Of a stretch of DNA of 64,000 nucleotides, positions 35,923 to 48,714 are shown one piece after another. How positions within the stretch are numbered: position 1 is the stretch's first letter; every line of letters begins with the position of its first letter. Made by a program: the position numbers and the translations under genes. The notes beneath the pieces are model-generated. The model saw only the letters and a list, made by a program, of their open reading frames with translations, was not told the DNA's origin and ran no database searches. Origin of the DNA: Platynereis dumerilii (taxonomy: Eukaryota > Annelida > Polychaeta > Phyllodocida > Nereididae); NCBI GenBank assembly GCA_026936325.1, contig JAPTHN010000015.1, positions 434,001 to 498,000 on the forward strand, given 5' to 3'.

Positions 35923-37906
35923 TTACTGACTGCTGGCTGATGAAACATTTCATTCAATGCACAGCATATTCCTGTTTCAAAAGGCAAAAAAAAGCATCTG
36001 CCATCAAGTAATATACCAAGACCAGCAATATCAGGCAGTAAATGTTTGATTGCTATTCTATTTATGGGGTATAACTGCCCATATATGGAAATTTTACCAT
36101 TCTTAATAATTTTCGATATTTACATATATTTTACAATTGTGAGAGTTCCGTTAAAGCTATATAGTCATTTGACACATCAAAAGAAAGCCATTGATAGCCT
36201 CTATTATCTAAACTTCAAACATGGTTGCTATGGCAACAAGAAATTGCATCATTTTAATTTATGTATTTTTCACAAATAATGAAAAAATATGTATTTTCTG
36301 TAAAAAAAATCAGCTATAATTGTGTAAATTTGTTAAATTTTGATACATTTTAGATTTATTCTAAATCTAAGTGTTTTTTAGTATTGTTTTTACACCACTA
36401 CCTGTGGACATTTGAAAAATTATGCTCCGTGTGACCATTTCAACTGGGAAGTTGTGAGTTTTTTGGTCAGGTACACTGGACAAAAGCAGTCATATCTAAG
36501 GTTTCAATAGGTGTACCTATACATATGACACATCATTTTAAAGGTCAATAAAAGATCTTGTCATTTCTTTAAAAATTATGGTTACCATGGCAACAACAAC
36601 AGGGGTCAGAAGTGATTTTTGCATATTTTAAAAGCGATTTCACTGAGCTAAATTTTCTTGCCATAGCAACTTATTGAGTGATGACAGCAACATGTGAGCA
36701 TTTTGGTGATTACTTTGATTACCTTTTCATCTGTTGTTGCCATGGCAACCAGAAAATTGAAAAATCCTCATTTTGATTTTGGCAACATGCCTGCTTGCAT
36801 CTGTTTTCATAAAGGTTGCAAAATGTGGTTTATTAAAATTGCTTGAAAAAAATACTTAATTTGCTCCAAACCTTGTTTTTGTTACCATGGTTACCAAAAA
36901 TTTGTACTGCCAAGGAAGGATATATACACAAGCTTTAAAATGATGTATCATATGAGTAGTTACTCCTTTTGAAACCACAGATATTACTACTTATGTATTG
37001 CATACCAGGCCAAAAACTCACGACTACCATTTTTGTAATGGTCACACTGGTTATATTTTCATAAACATCTGCAAGTATTGCTATAAAAACACAAACAAGT
37101 GAACTTGATATTTAAAATATATGTAAAATGTATCAAAATGTAATTAATTTACACAATTATAGTTGATTTTTTATTGAAAATCCATGGTTTTTCAAAATGG
37201 TGAAAATTACTTTAATTCAAATGATGCAATTTTTGTTGCCATGGTAACCATAATTGTTTGAGAAATGACAAGATCTTTTAATAAGCTTTAAAATGATGTG
37301 TCATATGTATAGGTACACCTATTGAATCCTCAGATATGACTGCTTTTGTCCAGTATACCTGACCAAAATCTCAAAATTTCCGCATTTGAAATCGTCACAC
37401 GGAGCATATTTTTTCAAATGTCTGCAGGTAGTGGTGTAAAAACAATACTAAATAAAACTTAGATTTAGAATAAATCTAAAATGTATCAAAATTTAATAAA
37501 TTTACACAATTATAGCTGATTTTTTTACATAAAATACATATTTTTTCATTATTTGTGAAAAATACATAAATTCAAATGAAGCAATTTCTTGCTGCCATAG
37601 CAACCATGTTTAAAGTTAAGAAAATAGAGGCTATCAACAGCTTTCTTTTGATGTGTCAAATGACTATATAGCTTTAACGGAACTCTCACAATTGTAAAAT
37701 ATATGTAAATATCGAAAATTATTAAGGATGGTAAAATTTCCATATATGGGCATTTATACCCCATATATAGAATAGCAATCAAACATTTACTGCTTGATAT
37801 TGCTGATCTTGGTATATTACTTGATGGCAGATGCTTTTTTTGTGCCTTATGTAACAGGAATATGCTATGCATTGAATGAAATGTTTCATCAGCCAGCAGT
37901 CAGTAA
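35923..37906. mobile_element. 2-kb palindromic element nested in the 10.4-kb element
   Basis: Two arms of roughly 900-980 bp, beginning TTACTGACTGCTGGCTGATG, meet near 36.9-37.0 kb in inverted orientation. They contain at least six sites like GTTGCCATGGCAAC or GTTACCATGGTTAC. No ORF of note. Confidence 0.75.
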
Positions 37907-37907
37907 A

Positions 37908-38196
37908 TTCAAGATTACCCGGTAGTCGGGATTCTTGAAGTGAAATACTTACCTGACCCCCTGTTAACAATGAGATCTCCTACCACCTTCGTCCCCTATT
38001 CACTGCCCACAAAATAAAATGGACTCAACCAAGCCCATCGTCACGTGGGCCCTCACCCCAGCTCTTCAGTTCCGCATTAAGCAAAAACCATAAGTCCTTC
38101 GCTCTCCCAGGCTAAATATGGGTGGAAGGGTGGGGAAAGGCTGGGGGTCAGGTAAGTATTTCACTTCAAGAATCCCGACTACCGGGTAATCTTGAA
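37908..38196. mobile_element. 289-bp inverted-repeat element with splice-donor-like arms
   Basis: Arms of about 54 bp start TTCAAGATTACCCGGTAG and end in ATACTTACCTGACCCC. The middle (37,962-38,075) is the inverted copy of 43,632-43,745. It looks like a short derivative of the larger element beside it. Confidence 0.65.
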
Positions 38197-41100
38197 TTCT
38201 TATTCGTTCATACTTACCTGACCCCCTGTTAACAATGAGATAGACTACCAGAGCTATCCTTGTGGTGGGATGGCTACCTTAGCCTGGAGAAATGATCAAT
38301 TCATTTAACTCACTTTTAACCCATAATAACACTAATTTTTGTGTTCCTCACCTCAGGGAGGCGGGTGGGTATCCAACTCCCAATACTTATATGGCCCACA
38401 ACTTGATGGGCTGTCCAAAATTTTTGTGTTCCTCACCTCACTGCTTATTAGGGATATTACACAATTCTTTACCGGTCCAAGCCGGATATGTCAGACATGA
38501 CTCGGTTAACCTGCATGAGGTCGACTCAAGATCTGGTCGTCTCATCCTTCCATACATTGTCTAATGTTGCTGTCCTGCACCTAGCCAGGACTGCTCAACT
38601 TCTGTATATTTGTTTCGTATTAGGAAACCACGGTCAATGGAAAATGTGGAGTCTGTGCATACTCAGTTCATCATATGACATCACGGTCAATGAAAAAGTG
38701 TGGAGTGACTCGGTGCACTCCAGTTAAGTCTAGAAACTGCATGAAATAGCCTACTTTAGAGACTGCAGTAAGTATGGACACATAATTGTCAGAAACTTTG
38801 AACTGTCAGCCACCCCTGAGTCTAGAGACTACTAAGGGTGGAATTACATCTGGAGTTGTCATCACGTCCTCTGTTGATGACCGTTCTACTCTTTTAGAGT
38901 ATTAAGCGAGGCTGCACACGCCTCTAGCCATGACTATCAGAACTCCCATGCGGAGTTAACAGTTGCTATTTCACAAGACTGCGGTCACTCTGGAGAGCAG
39001 TCAAAAATTACTGTGAGCTTGCCTAGATCTGTGCCAGTGTAGGTATACGACCATTGCACAATATTGCGGATCTAGTCTTATCCCTCTCAAACTATTAGTT
39101 TGGGGTTTGTAGCATGCGCTCATTATCAGCTGGTTTGTTCTTTTCAGCAGAACTCCTCAGCTGCCTTTAATCTGCAATTCAGGCGACACAGTTGGGTTGC
39201 GCCTCATGGCTCTGCCATTTGGCTATTGAATGTACCATAGGTCAGTACTAAGCAATATATAGTGACAATACTTATATTAATAACTAGCCCAAGCTAGAAG
39301 AATCTGCAAGGTATCCCACACTACAAGTGGGGAGGTAACAGCTAGTCTATTAGAGATACCTCTTGTCATTTGTACATGTGTCCATAAAAATGGAATCTCA
39401 TTTCGCATATATAATATATTTATATCCCAGTTCAGTACGTTTGTTGGGGCAGGATTTCCTTCATCCTGGGCATAACTGGGAGCAATGTGACTGATATTCA
39501 CACCAAAGCCCTTACTTGGTTTATGGGGTTGTGAAAAACTGGTATTACCTGGACTGCAAACATACAACTACAGTTCGACAGGTTTGCTCGATAAATGAAC
39601 GACATATACACCAATTTAATTCCTGGAACTATATTCAAATTATAGTTTCCAATCTGAAATCATTGTCCTGATTTGATGGTTAAAAAGGCAAATACACCCT
39701 TCAGGTGTCAGCCTGCCGTAAGTTTTAATTGGTCCAAATAAACTTGAAACTGGACAGTTTATGTGCTACTGAGATAGCAAGGGCAGCTTGCTACTTAGTA
39801 TGATTCAGCACTTGGCAGATGTTTCTGGTCCCTGTTGCCCACCATCAGCAACTCGTAAGTTCAACTGGTATAGACCTGGCAGTTCAGAGAACCAGTATGG
39901 AGAATAATAGTTCTTTGGGAAGGTCATGACAACCTGAGACAGAACTCAAAGAAGAGTATTATGATTCCATAAATTAACAAATAATTGAAAGCATTTCCCA
40001 AGATGCTTTGAACTTTCATCGGCACCAAGAGCCTATGACAAGCCGCTCAACCTGAGAATGTATTTAGCTGGTGCTTTGCAGTTCTGACCGGTCAGTTACT
40101 GTCCTGCTACCTGGAATCATTATCCGCAGGTGCACCCAAGATCGGCACCCTCGTTATCCAAATGAGATGTTTCAGCCGAACAACTGGACGTTTACCCTTT
40201 GAAAAAAGATACAGAGACTACTGGCACAAAATCTACCGAGTCCTGTTTTCAGAAGTATATTACATAACTGTTCGGATCTTGCCACATTCCTTTGCAAGTC
40301 AAATGCAATAAGTAACAGCAGTGTCCTACTTTTCTGGAACGATTTATCCGCCCCATTCCCTGGAATTGTTAATGTGCTCAGCAACTAATTCCTCATCGAC
40401 CCAAAGGAAGACTGCAATACACATGCCTGCAGTCATATTTCCATATTCCAATCAATCTTAAAGACCTCAGTCTTAATGACCTCCCCCTTCATGGGGCTAT
40501 CTGGTCAGTACATCCGTCATTTCCTGGCGAATTGGGGTCTCATTGAACCACTGTCGCTGGATGTTAACTTTCCTCACTCGCACTTTCAACAGAAGTGAGC
40601 GGAGACCAAGTCACTCTGGAGTGTGCCAATATTGAAAACTTGGTGTACCAACAGGGCAACCCTGCCACTGACGTCAGAAACATAAACCATGGAAGTAATC
40701 TCCAGTAATTCTGACCAACTTACAGCTGTTTACCGAGTTGTGTGTAGTGGTAACTATTTACAGCACCAAGTGTACCCTCATAGCTCGATAAGTGAGCCGC
40801 AGATCGAGTTCGACACAATTGCTATATATATATAACCAAGTGCAATGTAGGTATTGGTGTTACTTCAAAGAGCTTTTGCTTTGCAGCGAGTCAGTCAACC
40901 AAAATACCTTATGTGCAAGCTCCCTCTGAGAATGTTGTCATCATCCTTGGCTTGCTTGCCTATTTCAAATTCTTGACACATGCCTCATTTGGCATACATG
41001 AGAGTGCAACCGAATAATGCAACATCACCTTGATCCCTTATCCATATTGTGCTAAATTCACCTGAACTTATGCTTATATGGTTAATATTAATACATTAAG

Positions 41101-43771
41101 ACCAGAAGCAATTTGTAATGCTCAGAGACTTCTTAGCTCTGTACTCTGCTAGATGGATTCTAGACAGGCTCGGCCTAAGGTCTCACATTGATTGAGACAA
41201 GCCATAACGGGGACAATAGAGAGACCCTGGTTCACACAGGCCTCGCATTTCCTTTACATGAGCCCTATTGGGTCTATTGATGCCTTCAACCTCGACTCTA
41301 CATCAAGGGAGCATCTAAGTGCAGCTTTGATAGCTCGCAAAAAGAAAGTCATGGTCACATTGACACTAAATTGAATTTCAGAAACATGAAATATTGCCTG
41401 GTGTCCCAGAAGACAGCCAGATCCTCAGGAAGGAATTGTTGGTCATCTTAACCAAACAGCTCCTGTCTGAATTCTATAATTTTATATAAATTTATATAAA
41501 TTTATATATAATGTTTAGTTGCTATTCGCAACTTCGAATGTCTCCTGAGGCGCCTAGACCAAAGTGAGATTACAATAGTTCTGCCAAAAAGAGCATCACA
41601 AGTTAGACCTCCCTTGGGAGGATACTAATCCAGCAAAATTGGCTATACAATAGTATAGATATGATCTTATGCTATCAGGGAGCCACTCCCAGCAGCATGC
41701 ATAATTAGACTCAGCTTATGTTGCGCAGCGTCCATGCCAATCGCGTTTTGTAAGTATACTTAAGCTCAAGTTTAGGCTAACAAGGAACCCTGCCTAAGGG
41801 ATCTCTTAGCCACATCTACCCTGACCGTCTTGCCTGCTTGCAAGCCCAAGCGCAGATAACTGTATCCTGTTCAAGGATTAGGTTACGGATTTCCTAAAAT
41901 CCATCATCCATGCCCCTCTTTCCAAGACTACCAATGTACACGGATAGAGGCATTGCACAAATAAAGTTACCAAACTTAGCCCAACAAGATTCCTACTTCT
42001 TTTAGGGTCCTTAATTGTACCAGGAGGTAAGCACTATCTAGTTACACACTAGAAGGATGACATTGATATATCCATAGGCCTATGTAGCCTTACATACTTG
42101 TTAACCCTTCTGGGATTCCACAACACTGGTGGTGAATGGTGATTGAACAGCCTTGTTAATAATTACATACTTGTTAATAATAATTTGATGGGTACCAAAT
42201 GACAGGCCTGAATTAACAACTATGAAAAGAGTTTTAAGGCCTAAAAGGAAGAATTAATTGCCAAAAATTAAACTTTTTAATATTTCATAACATGTTAGGT
42301 CCTCCTGTCTGTGCAGGAGCAGACTACTCTTTATCATTCTTATATCTTACTCTACCACAGATTCTAGTCTCCCTCACTCTGGGAGTAGATCTGTTTCATA
42401 AAATCTGGTGGCTTCATTAAAACAGGGGAGACCCTCTTGGACTCCCTTCATATTTACCAGATTACGACCTGTGTCCAACCGAAAGTCAACGGGTAATTGA
42501 GCCCTTAACCACAGAGCATAACCCTTGACAAACCAAAGAGCTTGCTCCCTATCAGAGGGTAGCAAATTGCTCCAATAACTAGGTCTGTATCCGCAAGTCA
42601 AAGGGTGACACAGTTCATTCCACAGAACTGGCCCCTAGACACGAGTTCACTCCCTGGCTGATGGGTAGTGACCACTCAATATTCCGGCATGTGTAAAGCG
42701 ATAGGCTTCTCAGAGCCTACTAACACCAGTGCCTATGAATTATACCATACCTGAACTGTTGATAAACATCCGTGTTTAATCATTTATTTGTTCATGAGAC
42801 AATAAACACCTGTTTGTTTATTTATTCATTAATTTAAGAAGTGACAGCTAGCTTTGCACCATGCACTGTAGCCTCATCAGCAGCAGACTTCAGTAGTTCC
42901 CCTCAGAACTCAAGTGTCTGCCGTCCATCTTCAGGAAAGTGACACATTAGGGCTGTTCACGTTGAGATTCCAACCATCCATGGAACTGTCAGCCTGTTAC
43001 CCCTGTGTTGTGTCATATCAGAGCCTGGTCTGGTCGGTCTTGACAGATGACTGCTCTGGCCTCACAGGTGGAACTGCAATACACAAAAGTAAAAACATCA
43101 CCAAATATTCAAAAAAGTACTTTAGTAAGGGCACCAAACCCTGAAAGTCATTTAAAAATGTGTTTCAGTTGAAAACATTCACTTCACTAAGTGTAAATGT
43201 TAAAAACCTCCATTATCGCACGTCGTAAAAGCGACTGCAACGATCGATTTCCGAGGGTAAACGGTCAGAAACGACTCACCAATGTCGTTAATACAACCCA
43301 AACATTCATAAAACTCAAAATATATCGAAAGATTGATGTAGATACGCTTACCGTATGCGTAATTAGCCATTCTGATGGACGTCGCCGAGAAATAAAGGTG
43401 CCCGGCGGCCATGACAGTTGGTATAAACAACCAGCCTGAGTGGCGCGAAAATCTTCGATGTCAAATTACGTCGTAAAAACGACTCCAGAACGCCATCAGC
43501 GCATATCGGATAAAAATCCAAGGTGTATTCTTTGAAATACACTGATTCTCATCCATAATTCTCATCGAATAGAGTGTTAAAATCATTGACGAAGGCGTAA
43601 GACATGCGACCTGCTCGCATGCTTAAAAGGAACTGAAGAGCTGGGGTGAGGGCCCACGTGACGATGGGCTTGGTTGAGTCCATTTTATTTTGTGGGCAGT
43701 GAATAGGGGACGAAGGTGGTAGGAGATCTCATTGTTAACAGGGGGTCAGGTAAGTATGAACGAATAAGAAT
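38195..43771. mobile_element. 5.6-kb decayed element with inverted ends (DIRS-like?)
   Basis: Ends of about 48 bp (TTATTCGTTCATACTTACCT and onward to AACAATGAGAT) are inverted at 38,197 and 43,721-43,770, and 114 bp next to the right end recurs inverted at 37,962. The interior is less AT-rich than the surroundings and has no intact gene. One passage near 39.2 kb faintly recalls a reverse transcriptase. Inverted ends plus an internal complementary piece resemble the DIRS layout, but this is a weak call. The element is a fossil with many breaks. Confidence 0.4.
43190..43600. other. CpG-rich patch near the right end of the 5.6-kb element
   Basis: Unusually many CpG dinucleotides for this window and two copies of CGTCGTAAAARCGACT (about 43,219 and 43,470). 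Overlapping open frames on both strands reflect composition. It may be an internal promoter or terminal region of the element. Confidence 0.35.
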
Positions 43772-45047
43772 GTACATCATTCACATTTTTGACAGAATAT
43801 GCTCCATGTATGGACTAGAGTCACATGACCGACAGATAATTTATGCAAATATATGGTCAAACGACTCTTGTTAACTTATTTACCAAATTTCCCATCTCTA
43901 CAAACAGATTTAAATTGTCAAGAGCACAATTTTGGAGAAGAGCGTACATGTAGTATTCAAAATATGTCATTTTTCATTGATTGTTTGCTGTTTATTGGGG
44001 TTTCCATGGCAACCGTAAACTAGAAATTGTTTAGAACAAGTAGAATTTCATAGGATATTCCTATATTATGGTATTGAGATAATTTTGGTGTTCTATTTAA
44101 TGGTCTCCAAAATAGGGGAGAGGTTCTACATACTGTTTCATAATTTTCCAATAGCATTTTTGTCCTTATATGGAAATCTATGCAACTCAGGGGTGTCATG
44201 CTTGCAATATATGTCTAAAAATATATTATGTAGTGTGCAACAGCGGCAATACACACAAATTAACATTTTCATTTGAATTTTTGGAGTGAATAACATCAGT
44301 TATCACAAATAAATTATTTTTGAAAAATGCTGTTTTGGTTGCCATGGAAATCAAATACTTTACTGCTGCATTTCATTAAGTGTTTATTTTGAAATAAACA
44401 GAGACAAGACATCAAATAATATTGAAACCCAAAATTTTCCTTCAAGCAAATGGCCTTGATAGCAGTATCAATTGCATGAATGGAAAATTTTTCACGTAAA
44501 ATATTGATCATTTTGGAATTTGACCAGTTGCAGCTCACTTAGGTTGCATAGCAACCAAATTTCTTTATGGTCAATAATAGCGACACTCCCAAGGATTGAT
44601 ATGAATGTACAGTTTTTTCAATATCTCTATAACTTGAGAAGATAATGAAATTATTTGAAGTCCCTATATTCGTTTTTTGTGTAATTTTATCAAACATGGC
44701 AATTTTGGCCCAGCCCTCTATGACCATATTTGGCATGACATAAAAATTTCTTTTCTATGAAATAGTGCTCCCTACCAAGGATTGCTATGCACAATATTTC
44801 TTCAATCTGTGCCAAATTCATTGAGATATGGGAATTAATTGACTCTCAATCACATATTAAAATTGGCAATATATGCAAATATACACCTGACTTCACCCCT
44901 CATTTGCATATTCCTTGACCTTGCTGGAACTCTACATGGCATTGGGAAATAAAGTTCAGAATGTCTTCTTTCAAACGATACCAAATTCAAGTGGTGCGCT
45001 CATGATGCGAACCTACTCAAAATCTAAGGGGGCTGGCCCCTGGACTA

Positions 45048-46929
45048 TATACTCATCTCGAAGCCTCCCACCTTTCATTTTCTCAGAATTGTTCTTGATA
45101 TCATTAAATCTATTAATTATAATCAGTACACTTTTTTTGGGTGGCACGACGTTAACACGTAGTTTATCAGAAACTTCATTATTTGATAGGCCAGATAATT
45201 GTTGTCAAATGGCATGTTGAATTTTGATTTGCTGTATTTGCTTTATATGCATCACTCCATGGATGGTAACAAATGACCATTCAGTTGGAGCTAAATATGT
45301 TGTAATTCCAAAATATTGCATGGGAACACAATTTCCCGGATGTTATCTGAGTGGTATGTTATTCCTTTCATATCACTTAAATATTGGTATAGATCTTGAA
45401 GGATTCCAAATTTCGGTTCTAGCATTTGCAGATGACATACATGTATGTAGTCTTAAACATTTTCCGGGATGTTATATCTTAGTGGTTTGCTATCCCGTCT
45501 ATACCAATGCTTTCAGAGTAAGGAAAATGATGTTGCTTTACCTCAAGAAATTGGAGAAATTCGATCTAATACATCTTGCAATTATTGTTAAACTCAAATA
45601 GAAGCAGACCTCTGACACAGACTATTACACCGTATTTTGATTTTCTGTGTATCATCAATGACACTTGCAACTTGCCTTCCATTGCTTGACTTCCCATTGC
45701 ACGACTTTTGTAGCCAATCTCAAAATCGTACAAAGCTTTTGACCTTTTTGGATAAAAACTGGCCAAAAAAATGGTTTATAAAAAAAAAAAAAATACTGAA
45801 TAACAGCTAGTTCTTTCCAAGCCTATTATAGTGGCTGAATGAATTTTAACATTGGGTGTTTGATATGACTTTTACAGCAAATGATAATACCGATGAAAAT
45901 CATCCATTTTGTCTTGCACAACATAACAGGAGAATTCTTTGAAAAAAAAGGAGTAACATCTGGCTTTATTTTTTAAAATTATTTCTGTAGAACTATGACA
46001 GACTGTGTTAGTTCAGAATATTTCATTTTTACCTTTAGACTGGAAATGTCATAATGGCACAGTATATACCTTAGAGTATGCACATAGAAAGATAGATTGA
46101 TCAATACATACATAGAAAGATACAAAGATTGAATGGCAAGCAGATTGGTAGATAAACATCTATTGATTGATTGAATCAGACTAATAAATAGTCACATAGA
46201 TAGATTTAAAGCCCAAGTTGTACTGTTCATTGCTCAGTGGGTTGGCACTCTAAACTCATCAGTGACAGATTATTCAGGCCTGCACTGCTTAAAGTGCCTG
46301 CACGTTATAATTTTTTAGGCATTTCTTCTTATTGTCTAATTTACAATAATTATTTTGAAAGTAACCCTAGGGGTCTGGGTTGTTTCATCAAATCTGCAAA
46401 ATTTTAGTATCATCTGGTTTCTGGGATGCAAAGGCCTCATCAAAGAATGATCGATCAGGTATTTTCAAATCTTTTTTAAAAGGACCAGCCTAACTTACCA
46501 CAGGCTGGTTGTATACATGAGGATAAAAGTGAGAGTACATGCACACATCAGAATCTTCAAGTTTAAGCCCTCATTAAGCAAAAATTAAAACAATTGCCAT
46601 CAAAACCATAATTTACTCTTGATCAAAATGCTGCAATAATTAGGATTTTTTAAGAGGCAGGATTTCAATTATTTTTGAATTGGCCATTGAGTGTATGGAT
46701 TTTTTCATCACGCTTTAGATGTAGGTATAAGTTATATAACAAATCATTTGAGTCGTTGGGCATAACTAAACACCTTTCTTTGGGTGACCCAGAAAAACTA
46801 TCATTTTTATTGAAAATTTGTCAAAATTTCGCAAATAACACAAGTCACACAACCGGACAGAAGCCAAATTTCAACATATGCAAGAAATCTAACCTTTATC
46901 CTCAAGTGTACAACCAAAAAATGTAACTA
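45048..46929. repeat. Displaced upstream region of trypsin copy B
   Basis: Continues exactly where the promoter of copy B breaks off and matches the upstream flanks of A (23,987 onward) and C (54,524 onward). It is therefore the original 5' flank of copy B, now more than 10 kb from its exon 1. Confidence 0.85.
45224..45601 (+). pseudogene. Reverse-transcriptase-like fragment, copy B
   Basis: Same 125-codon frame as at 24,180, with a handful of substitutions and the FADD-like motif kept. Lies in the displaced upstream flank of copy B. Confidence 0.35.
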
Positions 46930-47130
46930 AACAGTTTAACAAAAATAAGTCCCCCTTTAAATAAACTTGAATACCTCAAAGATTCCTTCTCTGGTCGAAT
47001 TATAGGCCTGTATATCGACCCTAAATGTGTGTATTTGTAGTTTAGTGGCATTATTTCTGGCTGACCCAGCATCCTTAGAGTGAGTCCACCCCTGTTTTCA
47101 AAAATCTGTGGCTTTTCCAATGGATATGAA
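46930..47130. mobile_element. Truncated TA-flanked GTTCAACAAAAATA element
   Basis: Starts AACAGTTTAACAAAAATAAG after TA at exactly the paralogous site of the 56,431 copy, so the insertion predates the B/C split. The right half is missing. Confidence 0.65.
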
Positions 47131-48714
47131 CCATGGGCGGCCATAATAATCATTGAGAGACAAAAGGTATTAGGGCATGCAAATGGCTTTAGTCCACCTA
47201 TATACTACCATATGACAAATCAAAGAAATGCCCAAGACATGTGTGTTTTGATATATTTATCACAGATTTCATCGATTTCATCCAATTTTGCAGTTGATTA
47301 TGTAAAACATTTTCTCAAAATTCACAGATATTGTTGGGTGTTGTTGGTTCTATAAGTTGTAGATTCTTATCTACTTCTATCTTATGTCTAACTGCTAAAA
47401 GCACAAATGGTAACAAAGAATGTATAACAACAACAGTTTGTGGTCACTACTGTTGATGTATGTTAATTAGAATTTGTCATGGGATTTTGGAATAGGCTCC
47501 CGCCAGTTATGCATGTCTTCAAAATATGCAAATACTATAAAGGAAAAAGTGATTTGCATGCCACAACATTATCAAATTAGGTGAGATGTACAAGGTCAAT
47601 TGTTGCATTTGCACCATATCTGTATGTTACTTGAAAATTTTTGTAAGAGGAGCTCTCAGCTCGTGTGGTAGCGGCTTTGCATTCCAAATTTTTAAAAGGG
47701 AAAGCAGTTTTCCACCAGAGCAAAATTATGGTGTAAAAAATACCATGACGACTGAAAAAGTAACATGACAATTGTAATTTGATTTCACCACTGCTCATTG
47801 GGGGAGCTGTAGCAGGGTATGGCTCCCCTTGTTGTTTGGTCAGCTCCCCAGATAGTGTGGGCTGAAAAAACTTTTTTTGGAATTTCATTATGCCAGTGGT
47901 ATAGAAAGTTGCTTATGGCCAAAAAATGAAAATTGGTGCATAAAATATTTTGTGGCATGCGACTTGTGCCGCACCACTCAGGCTTTTACGAAAATGCATA
48001 CTATCAGCCTTTTCGTACGCTGTTTTGGACCATTTTTTGGCCTGAGTCAGCTGCCCTGGTTTCAGAAGGCTCAATGTCATACTTAATCTTTCTTGAAGGC
48101 CATTTTGGATATGAAACACCATAAACAGGTCGCCTATATTTAAGACATTTCTGGGTAAATGTTGGGAATTAGCTTGTGTAGCCCTACCATTACACCTCAG
48201 TTATTTCATTGTTAAATAGGAATGAGACCAGGTAGTAGGGGTATCAGACTGTCTCTGTTCGGGACTGTCAAGTGGCAGCAGAATGCTGACAGTCCCTGGA
48301 AAATCGAATTGGGTCAACAATAGTTTTATCTGTTTTGGACAGACCACCAGATCAAGTCGAACAACAGCTGTCCATATTACTACGCCAAACTACTTTCACA
48401 AGGCATGGTTGCCGGCAAATATCCAGTCCACTGCTTTGAATAAAAATGTTTGGAAATCATCTTGAGACAAAAGGAAAGTTTTGAAACTTTAGCATGCACT
48501 TTGCCTGTGAAAGGGATGATTTTACTCATCAGAAGTCTGGTGGTATTCAATCTACTTATGCCATTTAGTGCATGTTAAATTGTGGTCAGAAAAGGGTCCA
48601 AAAAGAATGCATTCTCACTTATTCAAGTGTCCATACAAAGCTGATGTTTTTACTTTGTGATATTAAAAATGCTCAGGTGTGTTTATTCTGTTACTTTATG
48701 GAGATTTATGCATA
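47131..48714. other. Gene-free stretch with duplicated patch
   Basis: 47,625-47,830 matches 57,165-57,360 (AAATTTTTGTAAGAGGAGCT and onward), part of the shared flank of units B and C. A small stem GGGACTGTCA/TGACAGTCCC lies at 48,262-48,297. No exon recognised. Confidence 0.5.

Larger units (their letters stand above)
34622..45047. mobile_element. 10,426-bp TIR element inserted in the copy B promoter
   Basis: Perfect outer ends TAGTCCAGGGGCCA; the full inverted arms are about 1.3 kb (34,622-35,917 and 43,775-45,047) and closely similar. Flanking TAT (34,619-34,621; 45,048-45,050) is present once in copies A and C, giving a 3-bp duplication. The arms carry several X-box-like palindromes. The middle (35,918-43,774) is a nest of other inverted-repeat elements with no intact ORF, so it is a non-autonomous composite. 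Family unknown. Confidence 0.85.

Noticed and set aside
37945-37955. U1 snRNA gene
   Set aside because: Only the first 11 nt match; no U1 stem-loops or Sm site follow.
40172-40384. Minus-strand frame with KSRTLLLLIAFDLQR as a tyrosine recombinase
   Set aside because: No catalytic Arg/His/Tyr pattern could be placed, and the faint RT-like trace nearby is on the other strand.
43197-43439. Overlapping frames on both strands as a gene pair
   Set aside because: Explained by CpG-rich composition inside a decayed element.
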